The notes: generated by a model from the letters alone, not told the origin. 5,848 nucleotides of DNA from Puniceicoccaceae bacterium (GCA_003566795.1 PXBU01000343.1:1-5848), one strand, 5' to 3'; positions 1-5,848 are shown, counted from the stretch's first letter. Numbers and translations: made by a program.

Positions 1-1702
1 GCCGGTTGGGGTCGCCGTCGTGATTGTATTTGCTGAAGGAGAGCGCGATGTGTCCGCTGCTGCGCGAGGCCAGCAGGCTGTGCAGCAGGTAGGCGTCGCG
101 GGCGAGGCGTTGCTGATTATGGTTCAGGCCAAGTTCGGGGCGCACTGAGTCGGGTAAGAATGGGTCACCGTCGAGCGACTGGGGCAGGCGACTCTCGATC
201 ACGCCTGCGAGCAACAACTGAGCCTGTGGCAACCACGGTGCTTCCAGCCAACCGTTGAGGGTGATGGCGCCGGGCTCTGCCGGTGCCTGAATCTGCTCGG
301 AGTGAATGGCCTGCGCCAGGATCTGGGTGGGGATCGAATTTTCCCGCGACCAGTTACGAGTGGCGGGCGACTGTTCGAGGCTGCGGCAAATTTCGATCAC
401 GCGCTCGGTGGTCTGCGAGCGTGCCGCTTGGTCGGGATACGCGCGTTGCAAAAGATCGACGACAGAACATCGCAGCAGCGAGCGCACGGTGCCCAGCAGG
501 CGGCGGATGCGGGCGCGGTTCTTTTGTTCGCGGGTCGATGCATCCTCCGGCAGAGCAGGCGAAGCTGCCCAGGCGCCCTCCAGTTTGCTGGCGATGGTTT
601 GGCCCAGCAGATGATCGATGGCGATGAGTGCCTCGCGCTGGGTGATCGGTTGCTCCGGGTCGAGGGCGCGACAAAAAGCGGGGAGTTCCAACAGGCGGCG
701 CAGGCAGCGTAAGTCCTGGCTCGATTTGAAATCAGTCCATTCGAGTGTCAGCTTGGCGGCTTCGCAGCGGATCAACGGCTTGCCCTCCGGCAAGTAGGGC
801 TGCTGGCCGACTGCCAGCAGTTCGCTGGCGATCACTGGATTTTGGCTGGGGTCGACGCTGATCAGTCCGGTCGCTCCGGACTTTAGCTTGTGCGCCAAGT
901 CATGTGCTTCTTCCCGGGTGGAAGCGGCGACGTGCATTTGCGCCGCTTCAATGTGGATTGGATGTTCCCGCCAGATGGCGACTTGCGGGCGCCCCCAGCC
1001 GTCAAAGTGCTCCGACGGGCACTCGCCGGGATTCCACACCAGCAGGTCGGTGTGGATGTTACGCTTGGCCAGTTGCTGGGCAAAGCGCTCGAAGGCGGCT
1101 GGCAAGTCCGGGACGCAAGCCACGATCAGGTGCGAGAAATTGGGCTTCGGATTTCGGACCATCTGCAAGCGCAGCGCGTTGGGGTCTTGGCGATTCCAGT
1201 CCTCCAGCTGCTTCAGATAGCTAGTGTAGAGCTCCCCGACGGCGGCCCAGCGCTTGGCTTCGAAGCTGTCGCGAATCTGAGCGGGCAGGGTAATGGCATC
1301 CGGGGCATGCCCGCCTTCGGCCAGCAGGTCGCAAAGCTTATTGAGGTTACGCCCCGCTTTGAGTAGTTCGGCCAGGGTCTGCGGCGACTTCTTCCAAAAG
1401 AGGGCCTGGCGACTGGATTCCGACGCTTGTTGCAAGGCTTCCGCCCAAGCGAGGCAGCGTTCGACTATGGAGGCCAATTGATCGCAAGCGGGCAACAGGG
1501 CCTGCATTGGCTGGGCACTGGTCGGCGGCTTGCGCCCGGCCTGTTCAAGCGTCTGATTAATTTGTCGCGCGGCGCCCGCCGTCGGGGTTACCAGCAGCGT
1601 GCTGACAATGTCGAACCGCCCGGCGTCGGCACCCCGGATGAGAAAGTCAGCGACTTGCTGGCTGAGACTTTCGGGGGTGGCGAGGAAGTGACGCTGGGGC
1701 AT
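1..1702 (-). CDS. AddB/RexB-like recombination nuclease subunit, N-terminal 567 residues (3' end cut by window edge)
   Basis: The minus-strand frame is open from an ATG at 1702 to the left edge (567 codons, no stop). It resembles the helicase-like half of AddB/RexB proteins, which process double-strand breaks with AddA for RecA-dependent repair. Residues 33-46 form a strand ending in TPTAGAARQ, where a UvrD-like fold would carry the P-loop; no GxGKT is present. Residues 254-300 (TREEAHDLA, then SVDPSQNP) match the segment in which the family checks E-A-x2-L-A. Residues 496-526 (LLAGVIESRLPQ, then PDSVRPELGL) match the conserved 'G-x2-E-x3-P ... R-x-LGL' element. The PD-(D/E)XK nuclease domain expected at the C-terminus would lie outside the window. 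The ATG is preceded by an A/T-rich leader without a Shine-Dalgarno sequence, 49 bp after the metY stop. Family assignment is by motif recognition; the alternative is another inactivated UvrD-like nuclease. Confidence 0.72.
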   Translation of the reverse strand, partial: MPQRHFLATPESLSQQVADFLIRGADAGRFDIVSTLLVTPTAGAARQINQTLEQAGRKPPTSAQPMQALLPACDQLASIVERCLAWAEALQQASESSRQALFWKKSPQTLAELLKAGRNLNKLCDLLAEGGHAPDAITLPAQIRDSFEAKRWAAVGELYTSYLKQLEDWNRQDPNALRLQMVRNPKPNFSHLIVACVPDLPAAFERFAQQLAKRNIHTDLLVWNPGECPSEHFDGWGRPQVAIWREHPIHIEAAQMHVAASTREEAHDLAHKLKSGATGLISVDPSQNPVIASELLAVGQQPYLPEGKPLIRCEAAKLTLEWTDFKSSQDLRCLRRLLELPAFCRALDPEQPITQREALIAIDHLLGQTIASKLEGAWAASPALPEDASTREQKNRARIRRLLGTVRSLLRCSVVDLLQRAYPDQAARSQTTERVIEICRSLEQSPATRNWSRENSIPTQILAQAIHSEQIQAPAEPGAITLNGWLEAPWLPQAQLLLAGVIESRLPQSLDGDPFLPDSVRPELGLNHNQQRLARDAYLLHSLLASRSSGHIALSFSKYNHDGDPNR

Positions 1703-1751
1703 TGCGTTTTAAATTATCAGAATTGTGCTGCCGTCGCTGTCTGCGGCACCG

Positions 1752-3068
1752 CTACTGGGTGGCTTTGAGCGCCTGGTCGAGATCGGCGAGCAAATCTTCA
1801 ATATCTTCCAGACCAATCGAGAGACGGACGAAATCGGGTGTGACGCCAGCGGCGATTTGTTCCTCCGGTTCCAGCTGCGAGTGGGTGGTGGTGGCGGGGT
1901 GGATGGCCAGTGACTTGGCATCGCCAATATTGGCCAAGTGGCTGAAGAGCTGGAGGTTGTCGATGAACTTGCTGCCGGTCTCCGCGCCGCCTTTCACGCC
2001 GAAGCCGACCAGGGCACCGTGATGCTTTGGGGCGAAGTATTTCTGCGCGGCGGCGTGCTGCGGGCTGTCGGGCAGACCGGGGTAGTTGACCCAATCGACG
2101 GCGTCATGGCCTTGGAGGAACTCGGCGACCTTGAGCGCATTGCTGCAGTGCCGCTCCATCCGCAGGTGGAGAGTTTCGATGCCGAGGAGCAGTTGGTGGG
2201 CGTTGAAGGGGGAGAGGCAGTTACCGGTGTCGCGCAGCAGTTGCAGGCGCATCTTCATGATGTAGGCAATGTTGGCGCCCCCGGCCGGCTCGAAGGCCTT
2301 GAAGGCGTCCCAGTGCACCAGGCCGTGGTAGCTGGGATCCGGCTCGGTGAACTCGGCGAAGCGGCCGCTGCCCCAGTCGAAATTGCCGCCATCGATGACG
2401 ATCCCGCCGATACTGGTGCCGTGGCCGCCGAGGAATTTGGTGACGCTGTGGATGACGATGTTGGCTCCGTGCTCCAGCGGGCGGCAGCAGGCTGGGGTGG
2501 CTACGGTGCTGTCGACAATCAGCGGCAGATGATGCTTCTGGCAAACGGCGGAGACTTCCTCGAAAGGGAAGACGTTCATCTTTGGGTTGCCCACGGTGTC
2601 GCCGTAAACGGCGCGGGTCTTTTCGTCGATTAGCGGCTCGAAGGTGTCGGGGTTCTCGGCATCGGCGAAGCGTACTTCGATGCCTAGTTTCGGCAGGGTA
2701 TATTTAAACAGCGTATAGGTCCCGCCGTAAAGCTGCGAGGCAGAGACGATGTTGTCGCCGGCTTGGGCAATGTTCAAAATCGCGTTGGTGATGGCGGCCT
2801 GGCCGCTGGCGTGAGCAAGTGCTCCGGTGCCACCTTCGAGGGCGGCCATGCGTTGCTCCAGCACATCCACGGTTGGATTCATGATCCGGGAGTAGATGTT
2901 GCCGAGTTCCTCGAGTCCGAAGAGCCGAGCGGCGTGGGCGGTGTCGTTAAACACATAGCTGGTGGTCTGGTAGATCGGCACAGCGCGCGAGCCGGTGGCG
3001 CTGTCCGGTGTCTGTCCTGCGTGGAGGGCAAGGGTGCCGAGGCCGGGCGTTTTTTTCGTCGTCGTCAT
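1752..3068 (-). CDS. metY: O-acetylhomoserine sulfhydrylase (O-acetylhomoserine aminocarboxypropyltransferase), PLP enzyme
   Basis: This 438-residue protein belongs to the Cys/Met metabolism PLP-dependent (gamma-family) enzymes. The family member MetY makes homocysteine from O-acetylhomoserine and sulfide in the cytoplasm. Visible landmarks are LALHAGQTPD (13-22), the phosphate-binding YSRIMNPT (59-66), ASGQAA (87-92), the PLP-ring aspartate D186 in VDSTVATP, the Schiff-base lysine K211 in HSVTKFLGGHG (207-217), PATTTHSQL (391-399) and the substrate-carboxylate arginine R415 in VRLSIGLE. The length of about 430 residues and the THSQL motif favour MetY over the shorter MetB/MetC/MetZ enzymes (about 380-400). 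The ATG lies 18 bp after the stop of the membrane-protein gene. The leader is A-rich (AAGCCAAACCAAAT) with no Shine-Dalgarno sequence, suggesting translation in an operon context. No SAM riboswitch or Met box was seen in the short upstream gap. Oddities are VDST instead of the common VDNT, and a CC pair at 194-195. Side activity as an O-acetylserine sulfhydrylase is possible. Confidence 0.95.
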   Translation of the reverse strand: MTTTKKTPGLGTLALHAGQTPDSATGSRAVPIYQTTSYVFNDTAHAARLFGLEELGNIYSRIMNPTVDVLEQRMAALEGGTGALAHASGQAAITNAILNIAQAGDNIVSASQLYGGTYTLFKYTLPKLGIEVRFADAENPDTFEPLIDEKTRAVYGDTVGNPKMNVFPFEEVSAVCQKHHLPLIVDSTVATPACCRPLEHGANIVIHSVTKFLGGHGTSIGGIVIDGGNFDWGSGRFAEFTEPDPSYHGLVHWDAFKAFEPAGGANIAYIMKMRLQLLRDTGNCLSPFNAHQLLLGIETLHLRMERHCSNALKVAEFLQGHDAVDWVNYPGLPDSPQHAAAQKYFAPKHHGALVGFGVKGGAETGSKFIDNLQLFSHLANIGDAKSLAIHPATTTHSQLEPEEQIAAGVTPDFVRLSIGLEDIEDLLADLDQALKATQ

Positions 3069-3086
3069 ATTTGGTTTGGCTTGCGG

Positions 3087-4718
3087 TTATTGTTGAGATC
3101 GGTCAGCGCCGCTGATGCGCTCACGTGCTTTGCTAGCCTCCCATCGGAGATTGAGCGTGTCAAAAAAATCAGCAGCTTCTTTAAGGAATTCATCACTTGG
3201 TTGTGTTTCACGCAGGATGTGCTGGTATTCCCGCAGCGCATTCGTGTTCTGCCTCGACTGGCGATAGCGACGGGCGAGATCGATGCGGTCATCATGTCGC
3301 TGCGGATTGATCGCGAGGATCTCTTCCAGCGTGCGGATCATTGCGCTTTCGCTCAACAGGTCGCTGTCGGTTGACCGCACCGAGTCCACCAGCGCAGCTT
3401 TGGGTTGCCAGGACTTTTCCCACTGCTCGGCCATTGATTGCCACATGCGGGTGGAGTCGCTCATTGCATAACTGTAAGAAGCTGTCAGCCCGAGGTGAAC
3501 TACCAGGAAAAGACTGAAAAAAACCGGCCAGAAAAACTTGCCAAGCGCCTTCTGTCGCTCGAAAAAACCGGCCAGTCCGCAAAAGGTAAGCGCAATGATT
3601 GCGGGCAGCGCTACGTAAAGCCCGTATTCTTCCTTGGCCAAGCTCCCATCGATAAAGCGGCCCGTTTGCAGGAAACCGTAGAATGCCAGTAGCAGAAACC
3701 CGGTCAGCCCGAGAAATAATCCCCGGGCCCAGCGTTGGCGGAAATTAAATGCGATGAGTCCGTAGAAGGGGATGAATACCATGAAGGCGAGCAAACTGTT
3801 GGCGGCCCCGACGTTGTAAGTTTGGCCTTCCGTAAAGGGGTGAAATAGCTGGAGTTCGAGCGGGAGCAGTGCTTGGCGTAGGTAAAAATAGAGGTTCTGC
3901 CCGGCTTGGGTGATGAGGTTGAGGTCTTCGGGTCTCGCTGCTAGCGCGTTGCCCGACTGCGTCCAGACGCCGACGAAAATCGCGACACAGCCAAGTGGCA
4001 GCACCCGATTATAATCGTGAAGCTGCAAGGTCTTGCGCTGGTATAATATCACCAGTGCCAGCAATAGGGGCAGGACGAGTGCTGCCGGATGCAGGAGCAC
4101 GCTGATCACGGTGAGCAGTAGCATCAGAAGGAAGTCTCTGACATCGCGGTTGCGAATACCAAAATAGAGGCTGGCCAGAATAAAGACGAGGCCGACAAGT
4201 TGATTGCGATAGCCGGGCCAGTAGAGCGTTTGCAGGACTGCAGGATGGAGGGCAAAGACCAGCGCGGCGGCATAGGCGCCGTAAAGCTTGAGGCTTTCGA
4301 GAACTTTGAGCAGCAGGAGTGCCGCTGTCAGATGCAGCAGCAAATTAATCAGCCGGTGTGCTGCCGCCGGGGGCAGGGGGAGTCGCGATTCGGCAAAATA
4401 GCTTGTCAGTGTCAATGGGTCGTGTCGCCGGATGGTCTCGATTTGCCAGGCCTCCTGCCAGTCTTCCATCGAGGCAAAGGCCGTGCGCTCGACTTCGTCA
4501 TACTCGGACCAAAGTAAGTCGGACTGTAAGCTCGGTGCAAAGGCCAGCAGGGTAAGTGCGATTAGAAATATGATGGCCCCGAGCCCGGCGCGCCGCGGTT
4601 CTTTAGCTTTGGAGGAGGAACCTGCCTTGGATGAGCGGTGCTCCATCATGGTGGGCGGTATGATGAGATCACCTTGCCGGGGCCGGGTGCTCTGCGGTGC
4701 TGCGCTATCTTCGGCCAT
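3087..4718 (-). CDS. Polytopic GT-C-like membrane glycosyltransferase with C-terminal TPR-like region
   Basis: This 543-residue protein begins with a polar, basic N-terminus (1-44) followed by about 10-11 hydrophobic segments, near 45-63, 122-140, 146-163, 170-187, 193-226 (probably two), 236-253, 306-325, 331-349, 366-384 and 394-413. The first external loop after segment 1 carries an acidic motif, WSEYDEVER (70-78), where GT-C transferases of the PMT/TMTC type keep their catalytic acid. Residues 121-187 (HRLINLLLHLTAALLL, then FALHPAVLQTLYWPGYRNQL) follow the 'hl-x-N-l-l-h ... HP ... W-x2-R' pattern of TMTC-like proteins. Residues 460-503 (LEEILAINP, LARRYRQSRQNTNALREYQHIL) look like one or two TPR repeats. 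The expected role is sugar transfer from a polyprenyl-phosphate donor on the outer face of the inner membrane; acceptor and sugar are unknown. Its ATG shares one base with the lipoprotein stop (TGATG), so translational coupling is likely. A later start at M24/M25 cannot be excluded. The glycosyltransferase function is inferred from architecture only. Confidence 0.72.
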   Translation of the reverse strand: MAEDSAAPQSTRPRQGDLIIPPTMMEHRSSKAGSSSKAKEPRRAGLGAIIFLIALTLLAFAPSLQSDLLWSEYDEVERTAFASMEDWQEAWQIETIRRHDPLTLTSYFAESRLPLPPAAAHRLINLLLHLTAALLLLKVLESLKLYGAYAAALVFALHPAVLQTLYWPGYRNQLVGLVFILASLYFGIRNRDVRDFLLMLLLTVISVLLHPAALVLPLLLALVILYQRKTLQLHDYNRVLPLGCVAIFVGVWTQSGNALAARPEDLNLITQAGQNLYFYLRQALLPLELQLFHPFTEGQTYNVGAANSLLAFMVFIPFYGLIAFNFRQRWARGLFLGLTGFLLLAFYGFLQTGRFIDGSLAKEEYGLYVALPAIIALTFCGLAGFFERQKALGKFFWPVFFSLFLVVHLGLTASYSYAMSDSTRMWQSMAEQWEKSWQPKAALVDSVRSTDSDLLSESAMIRTLEEILAINPQRHDDRIDLARRYRQSRQNTNALREYQHILRETQPSDEFLKEAADFFDTLNLRWEASKARERISGADRSQQ

Positions 4719-5269
4719 CAGTCTTCGATTGCGTAGGTGTCGATGGAGTGGCCCCGTCGAGCCACCGCTTGCTTGAGGGCCTCCATGTCCAGTCGGGCCC
4801 CGGGAGTGATTTCGTTGGCGGCATACCAGCCTCGATTGGTTTCAATCGCCATCAGAATTTGTGCGCTGCGAGAGGCCACGCCGGTCTCGTCGTGGGGAAA
4901 AAGCTGGTGTATTTCCAGCAACCGGCCGCTGGCGTCGAGGTAGCCGATATCGAGCGGGATTTGGGTGTTTTTCATCCAGAAGCTCTGCTGCCCTGCACGC
5001 GAAAAAAGAAAGAGCATGCCGGAGTCGGGTGGCAGGCTCTCGCGGAACATGAGCCCCTTTTGGTGTTCGGACGGGGTGAGTGCGAGTTGCAGGTGGAGGG
5101 TGCTGTCGCCGATCTGGATCGGAAAATAGTTATCCGGGCCCGCCGTCGCCTGGGTCGTTTCGTTAGAGGGCTTGCAAGCAACGAGTGAGAGAGCACCCAA
5201 AACTAAGACAAGCCTGAGTAACGAAGCCGGAATCAATGCTGTCTGTGATTGTTGTGGGTGATTGTGCAT
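4718..5269 (-). CDS. DUF192-family lipoprotein
   Basis: The chosen start (5269) gives 183 residues. The N-terminus is a lipoprotein signal: a short polar lead, a hydrophobic stretch (about 17-31) and the lipobox LVAC with C32 as the acylated cysteine, then a polar linker. Residues 50-165 are a DUF192 domain (Pfam PF02643). The family signature is clear: EHQKGLMFRESLP (68-80), GMLFLF (84-89), FWMKNTQIPLDIGYLD (97-112) and GRLLEIHQL (115-123), ending in the typical ANEITPGARLDME segment. The biochemical role of DUF192 is not established; a small beta-rich secreted or anchored domain is all that is known to me. The frame stays open upstream, with a possible TTG start at 5428 (236 residues). That would bury the lipobox about 85 residues inside the protein, so the ATG at 5269 is preferred. 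The gene is first in the minus-strand run and overlaps the next gene by one base. No Shine-Dalgarno sequence is visible. Confidence 0.88.
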   Translation of the reverse strand: MHNHPQQSQTALIPASLLRLVLVLGALSLVACKPSNETTQATAGPDNYFPIQIGDSTLHLQLALTPSEHQKGLMFRESLPPDSGMLFLFSRAGQQSFWMKNTQIPLDIGYLDASGRLLEIHQLFPHDETGVASRSAQILMAIETNRGWYAANEITPGARLDMEALKQAVARRGHSIDTYAIED

Positions 5270-5399
5270 TGGAACAAGAGTATCGCCGAGGAATTTGCCC
5301 GATCGAGCCGTCCCTTTGCGAGTCCAAAAGTTTCGTAAATCTGTCCCGTCAAAATCGACGGAGCGCAAGCGGAGATGCTCGCAGTCCCGCCAGAGGGAA

Positions 5400-5414
5400 A
5401 CATGCGGCGCATGT
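5400..5414. promoter_or_regulatory. 15-bp perfect palindrome, candidate operator
   Basis: ACATGCG-G-CGCATGT is a perfect inverted repeat with 7-bp arms around one central base. It lies about 130 bp upstream of the lipoprotein ATG and 260 bp from the M24 ATG. The shape fits a dimeric regulator site, but no regulator is encoded in the window. If the lipoprotein were read from the upstream TTG, this site would be coding. Confidence 0.35.
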
Positions 5415-5451
5415 CGGGGACGCAGCAAATCGAAATCGGGATCGCCCAGTA

Positions 5452-5474
5452 GTCAGGGTGATTCATCCCCTGAC
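5452..5474. repeat. Inverted repeat GTCAGGG-N9-CCCTGAC
   Basis: Two perfect 7-bp arms surround a 9-base loop. The structure is itself flanked by the direct repeat CGCCCAG (5443-5449 and 5479-5485). There is no T-tract on either side, so it is not an intrinsic terminator. It may be a protein-binding site, an untranslated-leader hairpin, or a remnant of a very small insertion. Confidence 0.4.
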
Positions 5475-5527
5475 CGAACGCCCAGCGGCAAGCGCACCTG
5501 TCGGAAAGGTCCCATCGTCCAACCACG

Positions 5528-5536
5528 CCCCCCCCC
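5528..5536. repeat. Run of nine C (G on the minus strand)
   Basis: This is the longest homopolymer I noticed in the window, and it sits in the divergent intergenic region. Such runs are prone to slippage. It is outside any supported gene, so if it has an effect it would be on promoter or leader spacing. Confidence 0.5.
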
Positions 5537-5548
5537 ACCCAGCATACC

Positions 5549-5579
5549 GCTCGACAGAGCCATTTTGCGTGCTCGACAG
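5549..5579. repeat. Direct repeat GCTCGACAG x2, 22-bp period
   Basis: The nonamer GCTCGACAG occurs at 5549-5557 and again at 5571-5579, exactly 22 bp apart, about two helical turns. It lies about 95-125 bp upstream of the M24 start. That spacing would put both copies on one DNA face, as for tandem binding of an activator or response regulator. The regulator is unknown and chance is not excluded. Confidence 0.35.
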
Positions 5580-5673
5580 TCCGCCACCCACGGCTCTAGG
5601 ACTACATCTCAGCCCTCTATACGAGACGAATCAGCTCGCTCCACAATCCATTCTCTTGAACAATCATGATCGC

Positions 5674-5848
5674 ATGAAAAGTAAATCCTCCACCATTCGA
5701 TTGCTCTATGCCTCCTCCGATAACTGCGCAGATACTTTTTATCTGGGAGGTGTCTTCGTCCCGGACCCCTACCTGTCCATTATCACCTCAAAGAAATCGT
5801 ATGCGGTCGTCAATCGCCTGGAATACAGTCGGGTGCGGGCCAAATCGA
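5674..5848 (+). CDS. M24 (aminopeptidase P-like) family protein, N-terminal 58 residues (cut by window edge)
   Basis: The plus-strand frame opens at ATG 5674 and stays open to the right edge. The visible part contains LLYASSDNCADTFYLGG (10-26), FVPDPYLSI (28-36), then KKSYAVVNRLEYSRVRAKS (40-58). This follows the N-terminal creatinase-like, non-catalytic domain of M24 proteins: a strand, an 'a-D-x2-Y-l-g' turn, a short 'P-D-p-f' element, and 'y-v-v-x3-E-y-x-R' helix entry. Full proteins of this kind release N-terminal residues next to proline, or are related pita-bread metallopeptidases. The catalytic metal ligands would lie outside the window, so activity cannot be judged. No Shine-Dalgarno sequence precedes the ATG. 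A three-codon reading frame (5666-5677) ends on it with an ATGA overlap. The gene is divergent from the lipoprotein operon. The family assignment rests on 58 residues and is moderate. Confidence 0.62.
   Translation, partial: MKSKSSTIRLLYASSDNCADTFYLGGVFVPDPYLSIITSKKSYAVVNRLEYSRVRAKS

Larger units (their letters stand above)
5270..5673. other. Divergent intergenic region (404 bp) between lipoprotein and M24 genes
   Basis: No supported gene lies here. Reading frames exist on both strands, but they are rich in Arg, Ser, Cys or Pro and have no recognisable domain. The region must carry the promoters of both divergent units, yet I find no good -35/-10 pair. The best -10-like string is TATACG at 5618-5623 (plus), and it has no partner at 17 bp. 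The region contains several inverted and direct repeats listed separately. I checked for tRNA, tmRNA, SRP RNA, RNase P, and TPP and SAM riboswitch signatures by eye and recognised none. The isolated CTGAGA on the minus strand lacks the rest of a TPP element. Confidence 0.7.

Noticed and set aside
890..1366. 158-codon plus-strand open frame opposite the AddB-like gene
   Set aside because: The minus frame is continuously open for 567 codons with family motifs; the plus frame is its shadow.
1725..1749. Hairpin TGCCG-N10-CGGCA just after the metY stop
   Set aside because: The stem is only 5 bp with a large loop and there is no T-tract, so it is not supportable as a terminator.
1938..2633. 231-codon plus-strand open frame opposite metY
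   Set aside because: It lies wholly antisense to an unmistakable metY with all active-site motifs. It is an effect of high GC at third codon positions.
2763..3374. 203-codon plus-strand open frame spanning the metY start
   Set aside because: It is antisense to two well-supported genes and shows no domain or plausible composition.
5346..5361. Inverted repeat CCGTC-N6-GACGG
   Set aside because: Five-bp arms are common in sequence of this GC content, and nothing around it adds support.
5600..5623. Sigma-70-like promoter with TATACG as -10
   Set aside because: There is no acceptable -35 at 16-18 bp; a single -10-like hexamer is expected by chance.
5596..5640. CTGAGA on the minus strand as a TPP riboswitch fragment
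   Set aside because: The second conserved half of a TPP element is absent, and the downstream gene is not a thiamine gene.
5262..5669. 135-codon plus-strand open frame in the intergenic region
   Set aside because: It is dominated by Arg, Ser and Pro, has no recognisable domain, overlaps the lipoprotein 5' end and contains the C-run. It is treated as non-coding.

Overview
The window is an ordinary-looking chromosomal stretch of a Gram-negative bacterium of moderately high GC. The protein style fits the Verrucomicrobiota, perhaps a marine Opitutales/Puniceicoccales relative. I infer this from the look of the M24-type N-terminus, the stand-alone DUF192 lipoprotein and the AddB-like protein without a P-loop. 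It was not tested by a search. I see no rRNA, tRNA, CRISPR array, insertion sequence or phage gene.

Layout. Four genes lie on the minus strand and read from right to left. They are a DUF192 lipoprotein (5269-4718), a polytopic GT-C-like membrane protein with a C-terminal TPR-like tail (4718-3087), an O-acetylhomoserine sulfhydrylase of the MetY type (3068-1752), and the N-terminal 567 residues of an AddB/RexB-like recombination nuclease subunit (1702 to the left edge, cut). Spacing is tight: a TGATG one-base overlap, then 18 bp, then 49 bp. The four may therefore be co-transcribed although their jobs differ (envelope protein, envelope sugar or lipid transfer, methionine/cysteine synthesis, double-strand-break repair). 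On the plus strand, the first 58 codons of an M24 (aminopeptidase P-like) protein run off the right edge (5674-5848). It is transcribed divergently from the lipoprotein gene.

The only sizeable non-coding stretch is the 404-bp divergent intergenic region (5270-5673). It holds a 15-bp palindrome, a 7-bp-arm hairpin flanked by 7-bp direct repeats, a run of nine C, and a 9-bp direct repeat spaced 22 bp. These are candidate regulatory elements for the two divergent units; no known riboswitch or RNA family was recognised. None of the five starts has a clear Shine-Dalgarno sequence.

No convincing new defence or mobile system is visible. The points most worth a second look are the GT-C/TPR protein with an acidic first-loop motif, the P-loop-less AddB-like protein, and the repeats in the divergent intergenic region.
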